The position numbers were made by a program, and so were the translations under genes. Shown piece after piece: positions 1 through 5,385 of a stretch of 5,385 bases of DNA (position 1 is the stretch's first letter; each line of letters opens with the position of its first letter). The notes below the pieces were generated by a model. That model saw nothing but the letters and a program-made list of their open reading frames with translations, was not told the DNA's origin and ran no database searches. The stretch comes from Caldisericaceae bacterium (GTDB lineage: Bacteria; Calditrichota; Calditrichia; Calditrichales; Calditrichaceae): assembly GCA_021160885.1 (NCBI GenBank), contig JAGHBR010000299.1, positions 1 to 5,385 on the forward strand, given 5' to 3'.

Positions 1-19
1 GGCTATCTTACGTATTTTC

Positions 20-74
20 AACTCATTAAGTCCCCCTCTCTTTAATAAAGAGAGGGGGAAACAGGGGGTGAGTT
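20..74. repeat. Imperfect palindrome with a perfect 13-bp hairpin, possible REP-like element
   Basis: The core is a perfect inverted repeat: TCCCCCTCTCTTT (31-43), loop AAT, and its exact complement (47-59). Outside it, AACTCA (20-25) pairs with TGAGTT (69-74). A second G5 run (64-68) follows the core on the right but has no C-run partner on the left, as if one arm had decayed. The element lies 103 bp beyond the pgi stop codon. The core is not followed by a T-tract on the minus strand, so it is a poor terminator for pgi. On the plus strand the outer arm runs into TTTTTT, so it could stop transcription arriving from the left. Confidence 0.6.
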
Positions 75-176
75 TTTTAATAAAAATTATTATTTCAAAG
101 CTTTCAGATTATGAAAGTGTAAGAGTAATGGAAATTAATTCAGACTAATATTCTTTTTGTTTTTACTTGTTTAAAC
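75..176. other. Non-coding AT-rich region downstream of pgi
   Basis: I find no gene here. It contains a small stem-loop (CTTTC 101-105 with GAAAG 113-117) and the palindrome GTTTAAAC (169-176) directly after the pgi stop codon. Neither is followed by a convincing T-tract on the minus strand, so no pgi terminator can be named with confidence. Confidence 0.5.
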
Positions 177-1556
177 TTAAACAATAAACTTTTGCTTTGC
201 CTCCAATTGTTCAAGAATTTCTTTACGTTTTTTCTCATATCCTTTGCGTCCCATAAGGGCATAGGTGGCTATTTTACCCTGTTCTACACCCGGCTGATCA
301 AAAGCGTTGATTTCCAGTAATTCTCCGGCAAAGGCCGTGGCGGCTTCCAATAAAAAGAAAAAGGCGCCAATATTTTCTGGTGACACTTCCGAAAATTTAA
401 TGGTCAGGTTCGGGCGCTGGTTGTTGGTTAAAGCCAGTTCTGTGGCCTGTTTTTCGTAGTTCAACAATTGGCCCAGGGTTTTGCCTTCAAAATAATCAAA
501 TTCTTTAATTTGCGGAAAATGATTGTGCAGGGGCTCATTGTGTTCAAATTTTTCCACTTCCAGAAAGGTAATTACTTTATCATTAGGACCTTCCACGTAA
601 AGCTGTACTTGCGAATGCTGATCGGTAGCGCCCAACGCCTTTACCGGGGTCTGACCTACCTCTACCACATTGCCGTTAACGTCAAAGCGTTTGCCCAGGC
701 TTTCAGCCCAGAGTTGACGGTACCAGTCAGCTAAATCGCGTAACTTGTTACTGTAGGACATCATCACGCTGATGTTTTTGCCGCGTTTCATGTACAGGTA
801 ATGTACGGCAGCAAAAATAAAGGCTGGATTTTGCAGCAAGTTGTCATTGTCGCAAATTTTAGTCATTTCGGCAGCACCATGCACCAGGGCTTTAATGTCA
901 ACACCGGCCAGAGCAGCCGGGATTAAGCCTACCGGAGTCAGCGCTGAAAAGCGACCGCCCACATTGGGTGGAATACGAAAACACTTAATGGGATATTCAC
1001 GTGCAATAATATTCAACAGACCTTCAACCGGATCGGTGGTGAAAATCAGGTTTTTGTAAAAGTTGTCGCCCAGAGAGGCTTTCAAATATTTCATGAAGTA
1101 AAGCAGAGAGGCAGCGGTTTCGGCTGTGGCTCCAGACTTGGATACCACGTGAAATAGTGTTTTCGAAACATCGATGTGTTTTAGAAGGTCATGAATCCAG
1201 TCCGGGTCAACATTGTCCGGAAAGAACATTTTGGGACTTTCGCTCATGTTGTAATAGGAGTCTCTTAACGAGGTGTGAATGGCGATTGGCCCTAAAGCGG
1301 AACCGCCAATTCCCAGATGCACATAGTAATCAAAGCGTTTCTTTGCCGCATTGGCAAAGGTTAAAATTTCATCAAAAACCTTTTCCTGAAAGGGCAGCTT
1401 GTAAAAACCAAGAATTTCCTGTTCGGCTTTGTTTCTTAACTCTTGTTGAACCTGTTTCCCTTTGTCCAGCAGGCTTTCAATTTCAGCTTTGCTTAAACCG
1501 TGTTCTGTTCCTAAGTTCACGTCCATCACATTCGAATAGTCCAATTTCAACGACAT
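177..1556 (-). CDS. pgi: Glucose-6-phosphate isomerase
   Basis: This 459-residue cytosolic enzyme interconverts glucose 6-phosphate and fructose 6-phosphate in glycolysis and gluconeogenesis. The family signatures are in order: GIGGSALGP at residues 82-90, the sugar-phosphate-binding SKSGATAET at 139-147, GGRFSALTPVG at 200-210 (with the conserved Arg202), WAESLGK at 283-289 (with the catalytic-type Glu285), DQHSQ at 312-316 (with the ring-opening-type His314), and FDQPGVEQGK at 419-428, ending in the conserved Lys428. The length fits the compact bacterial PGI type (about 450 residues) rather than the 550-residue E. coli/animal type. I chose the ATG at 1556 because AAGAGGT lies just upstream and the protein then begins like other short PGIs. 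A longer in-frame reading starts at a TTG (1622) inside a terminator hairpin and adds 22 residues unlike the family. The gene lies 126 bp downstream of clpC on the same strand, probably as a separate transcript. All expected catalytic residues are present, so it should be active. Confidence 0.97.
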   Translation of the reverse strand: MSLKLDYSNVMDVNLGTEHGLSKAEIESLLDKGKQVQQELRNKAEQEILGFYKLPFQEKVFDEILTFANAAKKRFDYYVHLGIGGSALGPIAIHTSLRDSYYNMSESPKMFFPDNVDPDWIHDLLKHIDVSKTLFHVVSKSGATAETAASLLYFMKYLKASLGDNFYKNLIFTTDPVEGLLNIIAREYPIKCFRIPPNVGGRFSALTPVGLIPAALAGVDIKALVHGAAEMTKICDNDNLLQNPAFIFAAVHYLYMKRGKNISVMMSYSNKLRDLADWYRQLWAESLGKRFDVNGNVVEVGQTPVKALGATDQHSQVQLYVEGPNDKVITFLEVEKFEHNEPLHNHFPQIKEFDYFEGKTLGQLLNYEKQATELALTNNQRPNLTIKFSEVSPENIGAFFFLLEAATAFAGELLEINAFDQPGVEQGKIATYALMGRKGYEKKRKEILEQLEAKQKFIV

Positions 1557-1560
1557 GGTT

Positions 1561-1567
1561 ACCTCTT
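1561..1567 (-). promoter_or_regulatory. Ribosome binding site that fixes the pgi start
   Basis: On the minus strand this reads AAGAGGT, four bases before the ATG at 1556. It is the only SD-like site near a candidate start for pgi and supports the 459-residue protein over the TTG-initiated longer reading. Confidence 0.7.
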
Positions 1568-1593
1568 GACATTGTTTTACCTTCAGCGCCTGA

Positions 1594-1622
1594 AATATAA
1601 GGCATAAACAGAAAAAGCCCAA
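1594..1622 (-). promoter_or_regulatory. Candidate weak promoter of pgi
   Basis: On the minus strand a -10-like TATATT (1594-1599, 5 of 6 matches to TATAAT) lies 17 bp after TTGGGC (1617-1622, 3 of 6 matches to TTGACA). The -35 half falls inside the terminator hairpin of the upstream clpC transcript. Transcription would start near 1587 and give a leader of about 30 bases. pgi needs its own promoter if the hairpin stops clpC transcription, but the -35 match is poor, so this remains a guess; read-through from clpC is the alternative. Confidence 0.3.
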
Positions 1623-1644
1623 GTAAAAATTTACCCGGGCTTTT
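1612..1644 (-). terminator. Rho-independent terminator-like hairpin after clpC
   Basis: The inverted repeat pairs AAAAGCCC with GGGCTTTT (1613-1620 with 1637-1644), then has a 2x2 internal mismatch and an inner GTAAA/TTTAC stem (1623-1627 with 1630-1634). Read on the minus strand, the last arm ends in TTTTT followed by CTGTTT, as expected for an intrinsic terminator. It begins 39 bp after the clpC stop codon and so probably ends the clpC transcript before pgi. The T-tract is short, so some read-through into pgi is possible. The GC core is symmetrical, but the plus-strand reading has no gene to terminate. Confidence 0.7.
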
Positions 1645-1682
1645 GAAATTTCTTCTGAAATAAGGAAATAGCAGAAACGACC

Positions 1683-4151
1683 TTAACCTTTTAATTCCAC
1701 ATCTTCCGGAGCGTCTTCACGTCGACTGATTTCAGTGAAAGCTAATTCATTTTTGTTCTTCATTTTGATCTGAATAACGCTACCGTCGCTGAATGTACCC
1801 TTAATTAGCTCATCGGCGATTGGATCTTCGATGTATTTTTGAATGGCACGACGTAAGGGACGCGCACCATACATAGGATCAAATCCGCGTTCGGCAATGA
1901 ATTTCTTCGCTCCGTCAGTAAGCTGAAATTCAATTCTCCGATCTTTCAATTTTTTAACCAGCTCCAGTAAGGCCAGGTCAACTATCTTCAGGGCATCGGC
2001 CTGACTAAACTGTTTAAAGTAAACGATGTCGTCCAAGCGATTTAAAAATTCGGGATTGAAAACACGTTTTAATTCACCTTCGATTTTGTTTTTGATCTGC
2101 TCAAAATTGTCGCTTTCTTGATCGGTTGAAAAACCGAAACGATTTATGTTCTTAATATCTTTGACTCCCACATTGGAAGTCATGATGATAATGGTATTTT
2201 TGAAATCGACGCGGTGTCCGAGCGAATCCGTTAAAATGCCGTCATCCAGCACCTGCAATAGAATGTTGAAAATATCGGGATGCGCTTTCTCTATTTCATC
2301 AAATAGAATGACGGAATAAGGATGACGCCGCACCTGCTCTGTCAAAATGCCGCCTTCTTCATAGCCCACATAGCCCGGAGGCGAACCAATTAAGCGCGAT
2401 ACATTAAATTTCTCCATGTATTCGCTCATATCCACCCGAATTAAGGTGTTCGGATTTTCGAACAGATATTCGGCCAGCTGCTTGGCTAGGTAGGTTTTAC
2501 CAACACCTGTAGGACCCAAGAAAAGGAAAGAACCAATCGGTCGGTTAGGGTCTTTCAGGCCGGCACGGGCGCGGCGAATAGCGCGCGTAATCGTTTCAAT
2601 GGCCTGATCCTGACCGATTACTCTCTTCTTAAGCTCATCGTTCATCTTAAGCAGCTTTTCAGATTCACTGAGCGCAATACGGTCGGTCGGGATGCCGGTC
2701 ATCATCGAAACCACATCGGCGATGTCTTTTTTGGTTACCGGCGAAATACGGTTTTCTTCCGAAACTTCCCATTCCAGCCGAGCCTGATCTAATTTTTCAG
2801 CCAGGTTGCGTTCAATATCACGTAAGCGGGCAGCACCTTCAAAGTCCTGCATTTTGGCCAACGATTCTTTTTCCACGCGCACGCGTTCAATTTCCGCTTC
2901 CAGGTCTAAAATTTCCTTGGGCACTACTAAATTTTGTAAGTGAACACGGGAACCGGCTTCGTCCAGAACATCGATGGCTTTGTCCGGAAAGTGTTTGTCC
3001 GTAATGTAGCGTTCACACAAAGAAATAATAGCCTGAATAGCTTCATCGGTGTACTCAACGTGGTGGTGCGCCTCGTACCGGTCTTTGATAGAATAAAGGA
3101 TTTCCAGAGTTTCTTCCGGCGTGGTCGGTTCCACCATCACCTTTTGGAAACGGCGTTCCAGAGCGCCGTCTTTTTCAATGTACATGCGATACTCGTCAAG
3201 CGTGGTAGCGCCAATGCACTGCAATTCGCCACGGGCCAAAGCTGGTTTAAACATGTTAGAGGCATCCAGTGAACCGGATGCACCGCCAGCACCGACAATT
3301 GTGTGTAACTCGTCAATAAACAGAATTACATCATCGGCTTTTTCCAACTCGTTCATGATAGCTTTCATGCGTTCTTCAAACTGCCCGCGGTACTTGGTGC
3401 CGGCTACAATGGAGCCCATGTCCAGCGCCACAATGCGCTTGTTGTGCAATACGCGTGGTACTTTTTTTTGAATGATGCGCAGGCTCAAGCCTTCGGCAAT
3501 AGCTGTTTTACCAACGCCCGGTTCGCCAATCAAAACAGGATTGTTCTTTTTACGACGGGAAAGAATTTGCGCTACGCGTTGAATTTCCTTGTTTCTGCCA
3601 ATGATTGGATCGAGTTTGTCTTCTAAAGCCAATTGGGTTAAGTCGGTACCAAAATGATCCAGTGCCGGGGTTTTTATCTTCTTTGGCACTTGCTTGGATG
3701 CCGGGGAAGAAGGCTTCCCCGCTAAAATATTTTCCAATTCATTGTAGCATGCCGTGTAATCGACATTAAAGGTCAGCAGAATTTGAGCAGCCAAACTATC
3801 TTTTTCTTTTAAGATAGAAAGCAGCAAATGTTCGGTGCCCACCACATCATTTTTAAAATTTTTGGCTTCTATGTAGGTCATTTTTAATGCCTTCTCAGCC
3901 CGTTTGGAAAGCGGCAGGTTGCCAATAGTCATGGTACCTCCGGACGGGGCTGTGGCATCTTCAATAGCCTTTTTAAGCTTATTAAGATCAACACCGAGGT
4001 TCTGCAGAATTTTTACCGCAATCCCTTCACCTTCTTTAATGATTCCTAAAAGGAGGTGCTCGGTGCCAATGTAGTCGTGTCCAAGCCGCATGGCTTCTTC
4101 TTTAGAGTAACGAATTACCTTTGAAACACGGCTGGTGAAATTGTTCTTCAT
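1683..4151 (-). CDS. clpC: ATP-dependent Clp protease ATP-binding subunit ClpC
   Basis: This 822-residue Hsp100/Clp AAA+ unfoldase uses ATP to unfold proteins and thread them into the ClpP peptidase in the cytoplasm. The N-terminal domain has the two Clp_N repeats (YIGTEHLLLGIIKE near 27-40 and VVGTEHLLLSILKE near 103-116). D1 has Walker A GEPGVGKT (209-216), pore loop KYRG (253-256), Walker B ILFIDE (276-281) and an Arg-finger pair (333-334). A short coiled-coil middle domain (about 410-465) contains the UVR-like DFEGAARLRDIE (436-447), which marks ClpC rather than ClpB (long M-domain) or ClpA (none). D2 has Walker A GPTGVGKT (546-553), pore loop GYVG (593-596), Walker B VILFDE (614-619), sensor-1 Asn660, Arg705 in FLNR, and the sensor-2 GAR (762-764). 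FGF at 672-674 sits where the ClpP-docking tripeptide of ClpA/ClpC is expected. The start has a good SD, AGGGAGA. ctsR, mcsA and mcsB are not adjacent. The domains are intact and the length is normal. Confidence 0.97.
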   Translation of the reverse strand: MKNNFTSRVSKVIRYSKEEAMRLGHDYIGTEHLLLGIIKEGEGIAVKILQNLGVDLNKLKKAIEDATAPSGGTMTIGNLPLSKRAEKALKMTYIEAKNFKNDVVGTEHLLLSILKEKDSLAAQILLTFNVDYTACYNELENILAGKPSSPASKQVPKKIKTPALDHFGTDLTQLALEDKLDPIIGRNKEIQRVAQILSRRKKNNPVLIGEPGVGKTAIAEGLSLRIIQKKVPRVLHNKRIVALDMGSIVAGTKYRGQFEERMKAIMNELEKADDVILFIDELHTIVGAGGASGSLDASNMFKPALARGELQCIGATTLDEYRMYIEKDGALERRFQKVMVEPTTPEETLEILYSIKDRYEAHHHVEYTDEAIQAIISLCERYITDKHFPDKAIDVLDEAGSRVHLQNLVVPKEILDLEAEIERVRVEKESLAKMQDFEGAARLRDIERNLAEKLDQARLEWEVSEENRISPVTKKDIADVVSMMTGIPTDRIALSESEKLLKMNDELKKRVIGQDQAIETITRAIRRARAGLKDPNRPIGSFLFLGPTGVGKTYLAKQLAEYLFENPNTLIRVDMSEYMEKFNVSRLIGSPPGYVGYEEGGILTEQVRRHPYSVILFDEIEKAHPDIFNILLQVLDDGILTDSLGHRVDFKNTIIIMTSNVGVKDIKNINRFGFSTDQESDNFEQIKNKIEGELKRVFNPEFLNRLDDIVYFKQFSQADALKIVDLALLELVKKLKDRRIEFQLTDGAKKFIAERGFDPMYGARPLRRAIQKYIEDPIADELIKGTFSDGSVIQIKMKNKNELAFTEISRREDAPEDVELKG

Positions 4152-4154
4152 TGT

Positions 4155-4161
4155 TCTCCCT
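4155..4161 (-). promoter_or_regulatory. Ribosome binding site of clpC
   Basis: On the minus strand AGGGAGA lies three bases before the ATG at 4151. It confirms the start of clpC, whose first residues also align with the usual ClpC N-terminus. Confidence 0.7.
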
Positions 4162-4183
4162 GTAAATTTTATATTTTAATTAC

Positions 4184-4212
4184 AATTTAGTCCACTCTTT
4201 ACTAACAGTCAA
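4184..4212 (-). promoter_or_regulatory. Sigma70-type promoter of clpC
   Basis: On the minus strand TTGACT (4207-4212, 5 of 6 matches) is followed after exactly 17 bp by TAAATT (4184-4189, 4 of 6 matches). Transcription would start near 4177, giving a leader of about 26 bases that contains the SD site. I see neither a CIRCE element nor the tandem heptads of a CtsR operator, the two common heat-shock controls of clp genes. A 7-bp inverted repeat flanks the promoter core. Confidence 0.6.
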
Positions 4213-4259
4213 GTAATTAGATGAAACGAATTTTTTTCTTGTAAATTCCAGCTAATTGC

Positions 4260-4288
4260 TTGACAATTATTTTTAATGTTCCTATAAT
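4260..4288 (+). promoter_or_regulatory. Perfect-consensus sigma70 promoter of the outer-membrane gene
   Basis: TTGACA (4260-4265) and TATAAT (4283-4288) are both exact and are separated by the optimal 17 bp. Transcription would start near 4295, leaving a leader of about 33 bases before the ATG at 4328. Perfect matches at both hexamers are uncommon and suggest strong expression unless repressed. The TGTTCCT direct repeat (4277-4283, 4295-4301) touches the -10 box and the start site and could bind a regulator. Confidence 0.8.
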
Positions 4289-4313
4289 TCAATTTGTTCC
4301 TGTTAAATACAAA

Positions 4314-4322
4314 AGGAAGAGG
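4314..4322 (+). promoter_or_regulatory. Ribosome binding site of the outer-membrane gene
   Basis: AGGAAGAGG, a purine-rich SD sequence, ends five bases before the ATG at 4328. It fixes the start, which is also directly followed by a good signal peptide. Confidence 0.7.
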
Positions 4323-4327
4323 CGATC

Positions 4328-5089
4328 ATGAAAGATAAATTGTTCTCCAAAGTTGTTCTCCTGTTGTTCATATTCTCATTGTCGGCTGGCGCTCAAAATA
4401 TTGAAGCCGTAAAGTCATTAATGATCATCGATTGTCCATCTGCTGCTACTTTGGAGCGAGGTAGTTTTTTGGGCATATTGCACATGTACAATGATGGCGG
4501 CATGCTGGGCTATCTGGACGTGGGTATTACCAATCGCATGATGTTCGGTATTTCCTATGGCGGTACCAATATCATTGGTAGCGGCAATGTAGACTGGAAT
4601 CCTCAGGTGGCTGTTAACATTCGTTACCGTGTGATTGATGAGGCGTTGAGCTTTCCGGCCATTGCCATTGGTTACGATGGACAGGGCTATGGTAAGTATT
4701 TAGACAGTTTGTCCCGTTATGAGCAAAAGTCAAAAGGGCTTTACGCGGCGGCCAGTAAGAGCTTTAATTTTTTAGGTACACTTGCTTTTCATGGCGGCGT
4801 AAATTACAGTTTTGAACGAAAGGACAACGATAAAGACCTCAATGCCTTTGTGGGGTTGGAAAAGAGCATTAATCCGGAACTCAGCCTGTTTGCCGAATAT
4901 GATTTTGCCATTAATGACAATACAGGCAAAAGTATTGGGCAGGGCAAAGGCTATTTGAATGCCGCTTTAAAATTTACTTTTCAGAAAAAATTGCAAATTG
5001 ACTTTTTGTGGAAAAATATTTTAAAAAATAACGTTCTCGATCCCGGCTCAAGCCGAGAGATCAGGATTAGTTATATTGAGTATTTCTAA
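4328..5089 (+). CDS. Small YjbH-like outer-membrane beta-barrel protein, function unknown
   Basis: The 253-residue product begins with a typical Sec signal peptide: Lys2, Lys4 and Lys8, a hydrophobic core VVLLLFIFSL (9-18), and a probable signal peptidase I site after AGA (22/23). The mature part, about 231 residues, is rich in Gly and Tyr and shows repeated alternating polar/hydrophobic strands with short turns. It ends in ISYIEYF with a terminal Phe, the usual C-terminal signal of outer-membrane barrels. The pattern VGITNRMMFGISYGG (65-79), then IGSGNVDWNP (83-92), VNIRYRV (96-102) and IAIGYDGQGYG (112-122) resembles the barrel part of YjbH-type exopolysaccharide-associated proteins, but it is far shorter than E. 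coli YjbH (about 700 residues). No lipobox is present; the single mature Cys (36) lies 14 residues beyond the cleavage site. The gene is divergent from clpC, has its own strong promoter and has no visible operon partner. Identification as an outer-membrane protein is fairly safe; the YjbH link is from memory of the family pattern and less so. Confidence 0.85.
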   Translation: MKDKLFSKVVLLLFIFSLSAGAQNIEAVKSLMIIDCPSAATLERGSFLGILHMYNDGGMLGYLDVGITNRMMFGISYGGTNIIGSGNVDWNPQVAVNIRYRVIDEALSFPAIAIGYDGQGYGKYLDSLSRYEQKSKGLYAAASKSFNFLGTLAFHGGVNYSFERKDNDKDLNAFVGLEKSINPELSLFAEYDFAINDNTGKSIGQGKGYLNAALKFTFQKKLQIDFLWKNILKNNVLDPGSSREIRISYIEYF

Positions 5090-5106
5090 GTAAAAAGCGG
5101 TATGTG

Positions 5107-5175
5107 TTGGTTGAATGGAGTAAAAAAGTTAAGGGTTTAAGGGTATAAGGGTTAAGAGTATTTTGGTTGAATGGA
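5107..5175 (+). repeat. 13-bp direct repeat enclosing octamer tandem repeats
   Basis: TTGGTTGAATGGA occurs exactly at 5107-5119 and again at 5163-5175, a 56-bp offset. Between them (5128-5158) is a degenerate 8-bp tandem array of the form NNTAAGGG: GTTAAGGG, TTTAAGGG, TATAAGGG, then a decayed TTAAGAG. The nearby TTCACTCGTTACTTGTTACTT (within 5199-5219) looks like another decayed short repeat. No open reading frame covers this stretch. Confidence 0.7.
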
Positions 5176-5333
5176 AGTAATGGGCTAATCGTCACTGTTC
5201 ACTCGTTACTTGTTACTTTTATTAAAAAATCTGTGTAAATCAGTGGTTAAAATTTTCGGTGGTTTTCGGTGCCCTTCGCTTGATTATTCTTTTATTTGAT
5301 AATATACTGCCATCGATTAATTACATTAAAAAT

Positions 5334-5365
5334 CATTCAACATTCAAAACTCAAAATTCAACATT
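5334..5365 (+). repeat. Degenerate CATTCAA/CTCAAAA short tandem repeat
   Basis: Successive units CATTCAA (5334-5340), CATTCAAAA (5341-5349), CTCAAAA (5350-5356) and TTCAACATT (5357-5365) form an imperfect 7-9 bp array. It is low in G and non-coding. It may be a local microsatellite or part of a dispersed intergenic repeat that continues past the window. Confidence 0.5.
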
Positions 5366-5385
5366 TTTTAAGTTTGAAGACCTCA

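Larger units (their letters stand above)
5090..5385. other. Non-coding, repeat-rich region after the outer-membrane gene
   Basis: No supportable gene starts in or runs off this 296-bp end. It contains the direct repeats and octamer array at 5107-5175, a GTTACTT-like tract near 5205-5219, a segment around 5229-5280 (ATCTGTGTAAATCAGTGGTT and following) with the look of a dispersed intergenic sequence, and the CATTCAA array. I see no clear hairpin plus T-tract to end the transcript of the outer-membrane gene. Confidence 0.5.

Noticed and set aside
101..117. Stem-loop CTTTC/GAAAG as the pgi terminator.
   Set aside because: The stem is only five A/T-rich pairs and, on the minus strand, is not followed directly by a T-tract.
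468..1600. Plus-strand open frames at 468-734, 841-1059 and 1157-1600.
   Set aside because: They lie antisense within pgi, which is fully explained by its own family motifs, and their translations show no recognisable domain.
1557..1622. N-terminal extension of pgi by 22 residues from a TTG at 1622.
   Set aside because: It begins inside the clpC terminator hairpin, has no SD site before it, and the added residues (several Cys and hydrophobic residues) do not resemble PGI. The ATG at 1556 has an SD site.
2940..3626. Plus-strand open frames at 2940-3272, 3121-3471 and 3444-3626.
   Set aside because: They are antisense to the conserved D1 and middle-domain parts of clpC and overlap each other; they are shadows of that gene.
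4152..4259. CtsR or CIRCE (HrcA) operator in front of clpC.
   Set aside because: There is one AGTCAA, which is simply the -35 box on the other strand, with no second heptad, and no TTAGCACTC/GAGTGCTAA inverted repeat.
4328..4440. Lipoprotein assignment for the outer-membrane gene because of Cys36.
   Set aside because: Cys36 lies well beyond the signal peptide cleavage region, and no lipobox (L-x-x-C) precedes it at the end of the hydrophobic core.
5037..5062. Hairpin CGGC-TCAA-GCCG near the end of the outer-membrane gene as a terminator.
   Set aside because: It lies inside the coding sequence before the stop codon, and no T-tract follows it.

Overview
The window carries three complete protein-coding genes and repeat-like DNA at both ends. 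Two genes are on the minus strand: glucose-6-phosphate isomerase (pgi, 177-1556) and the AAA+ unfoldase ClpC (clpC, 1683-4151). The third, on the plus strand, encodes a small secreted, probably outer-membrane beta-barrel protein with YjbH-like character (4328-5089). I see no rRNA, tRNA, CRISPR array, transposase or phage gene.

Organism: the exported protein has a Sec signal peptide, beta-strand-like alternation and a C-terminal aromatic residue, which points to a cell with an outer membrane. ClpC outside the Firmicutes is common in the Bacteroidetes/Chlorobi/Calditrichota area, cyanobacteria and some other lineages. The genes have clear Shine-Dalgarno sites and canonical TTGACA/TATAAT promoters, which argues against Bacteroidetes proper, where SD sites are usually weak and the promoter consensus differs. 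My best guess is a Calditrichota (Caldithrix-like) or related FCB-group bacterium. This is inference, not a database match.

Layout: 1-176 is non-coding and holds a strong hairpin inside a larger imperfect palindrome (20-74), possibly a REP-like element. pgi follows at 177-1556. The 126-bp gap between clpC and pgi holds a terminator-like hairpin (1612-1644) that probably ends the clpC transcript. A weak candidate pgi promoter overlaps it. clpC spans 1683-4151. The 176-bp divergent region (4152-4327) carries a good sigma70-type promoter for clpC and a perfect-consensus promoter for the outer-membrane gene. The last 296 bp (5090-5385) have no supportable gene but contain several kinds of degenerate short repeats.

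The genes do not form an obvious pathway. pgi is central carbon metabolism, clpC is protein quality control and the third is envelope-associated. Neither ctsR, mcsA nor mcsB, the usual Firmicutes partners of clpC, is present here. I found no convincing new multi-gene system. The points most worth following up are the stand-alone YjbH-like protein with its perfect promoter and the non-coding repeats at the two ends.
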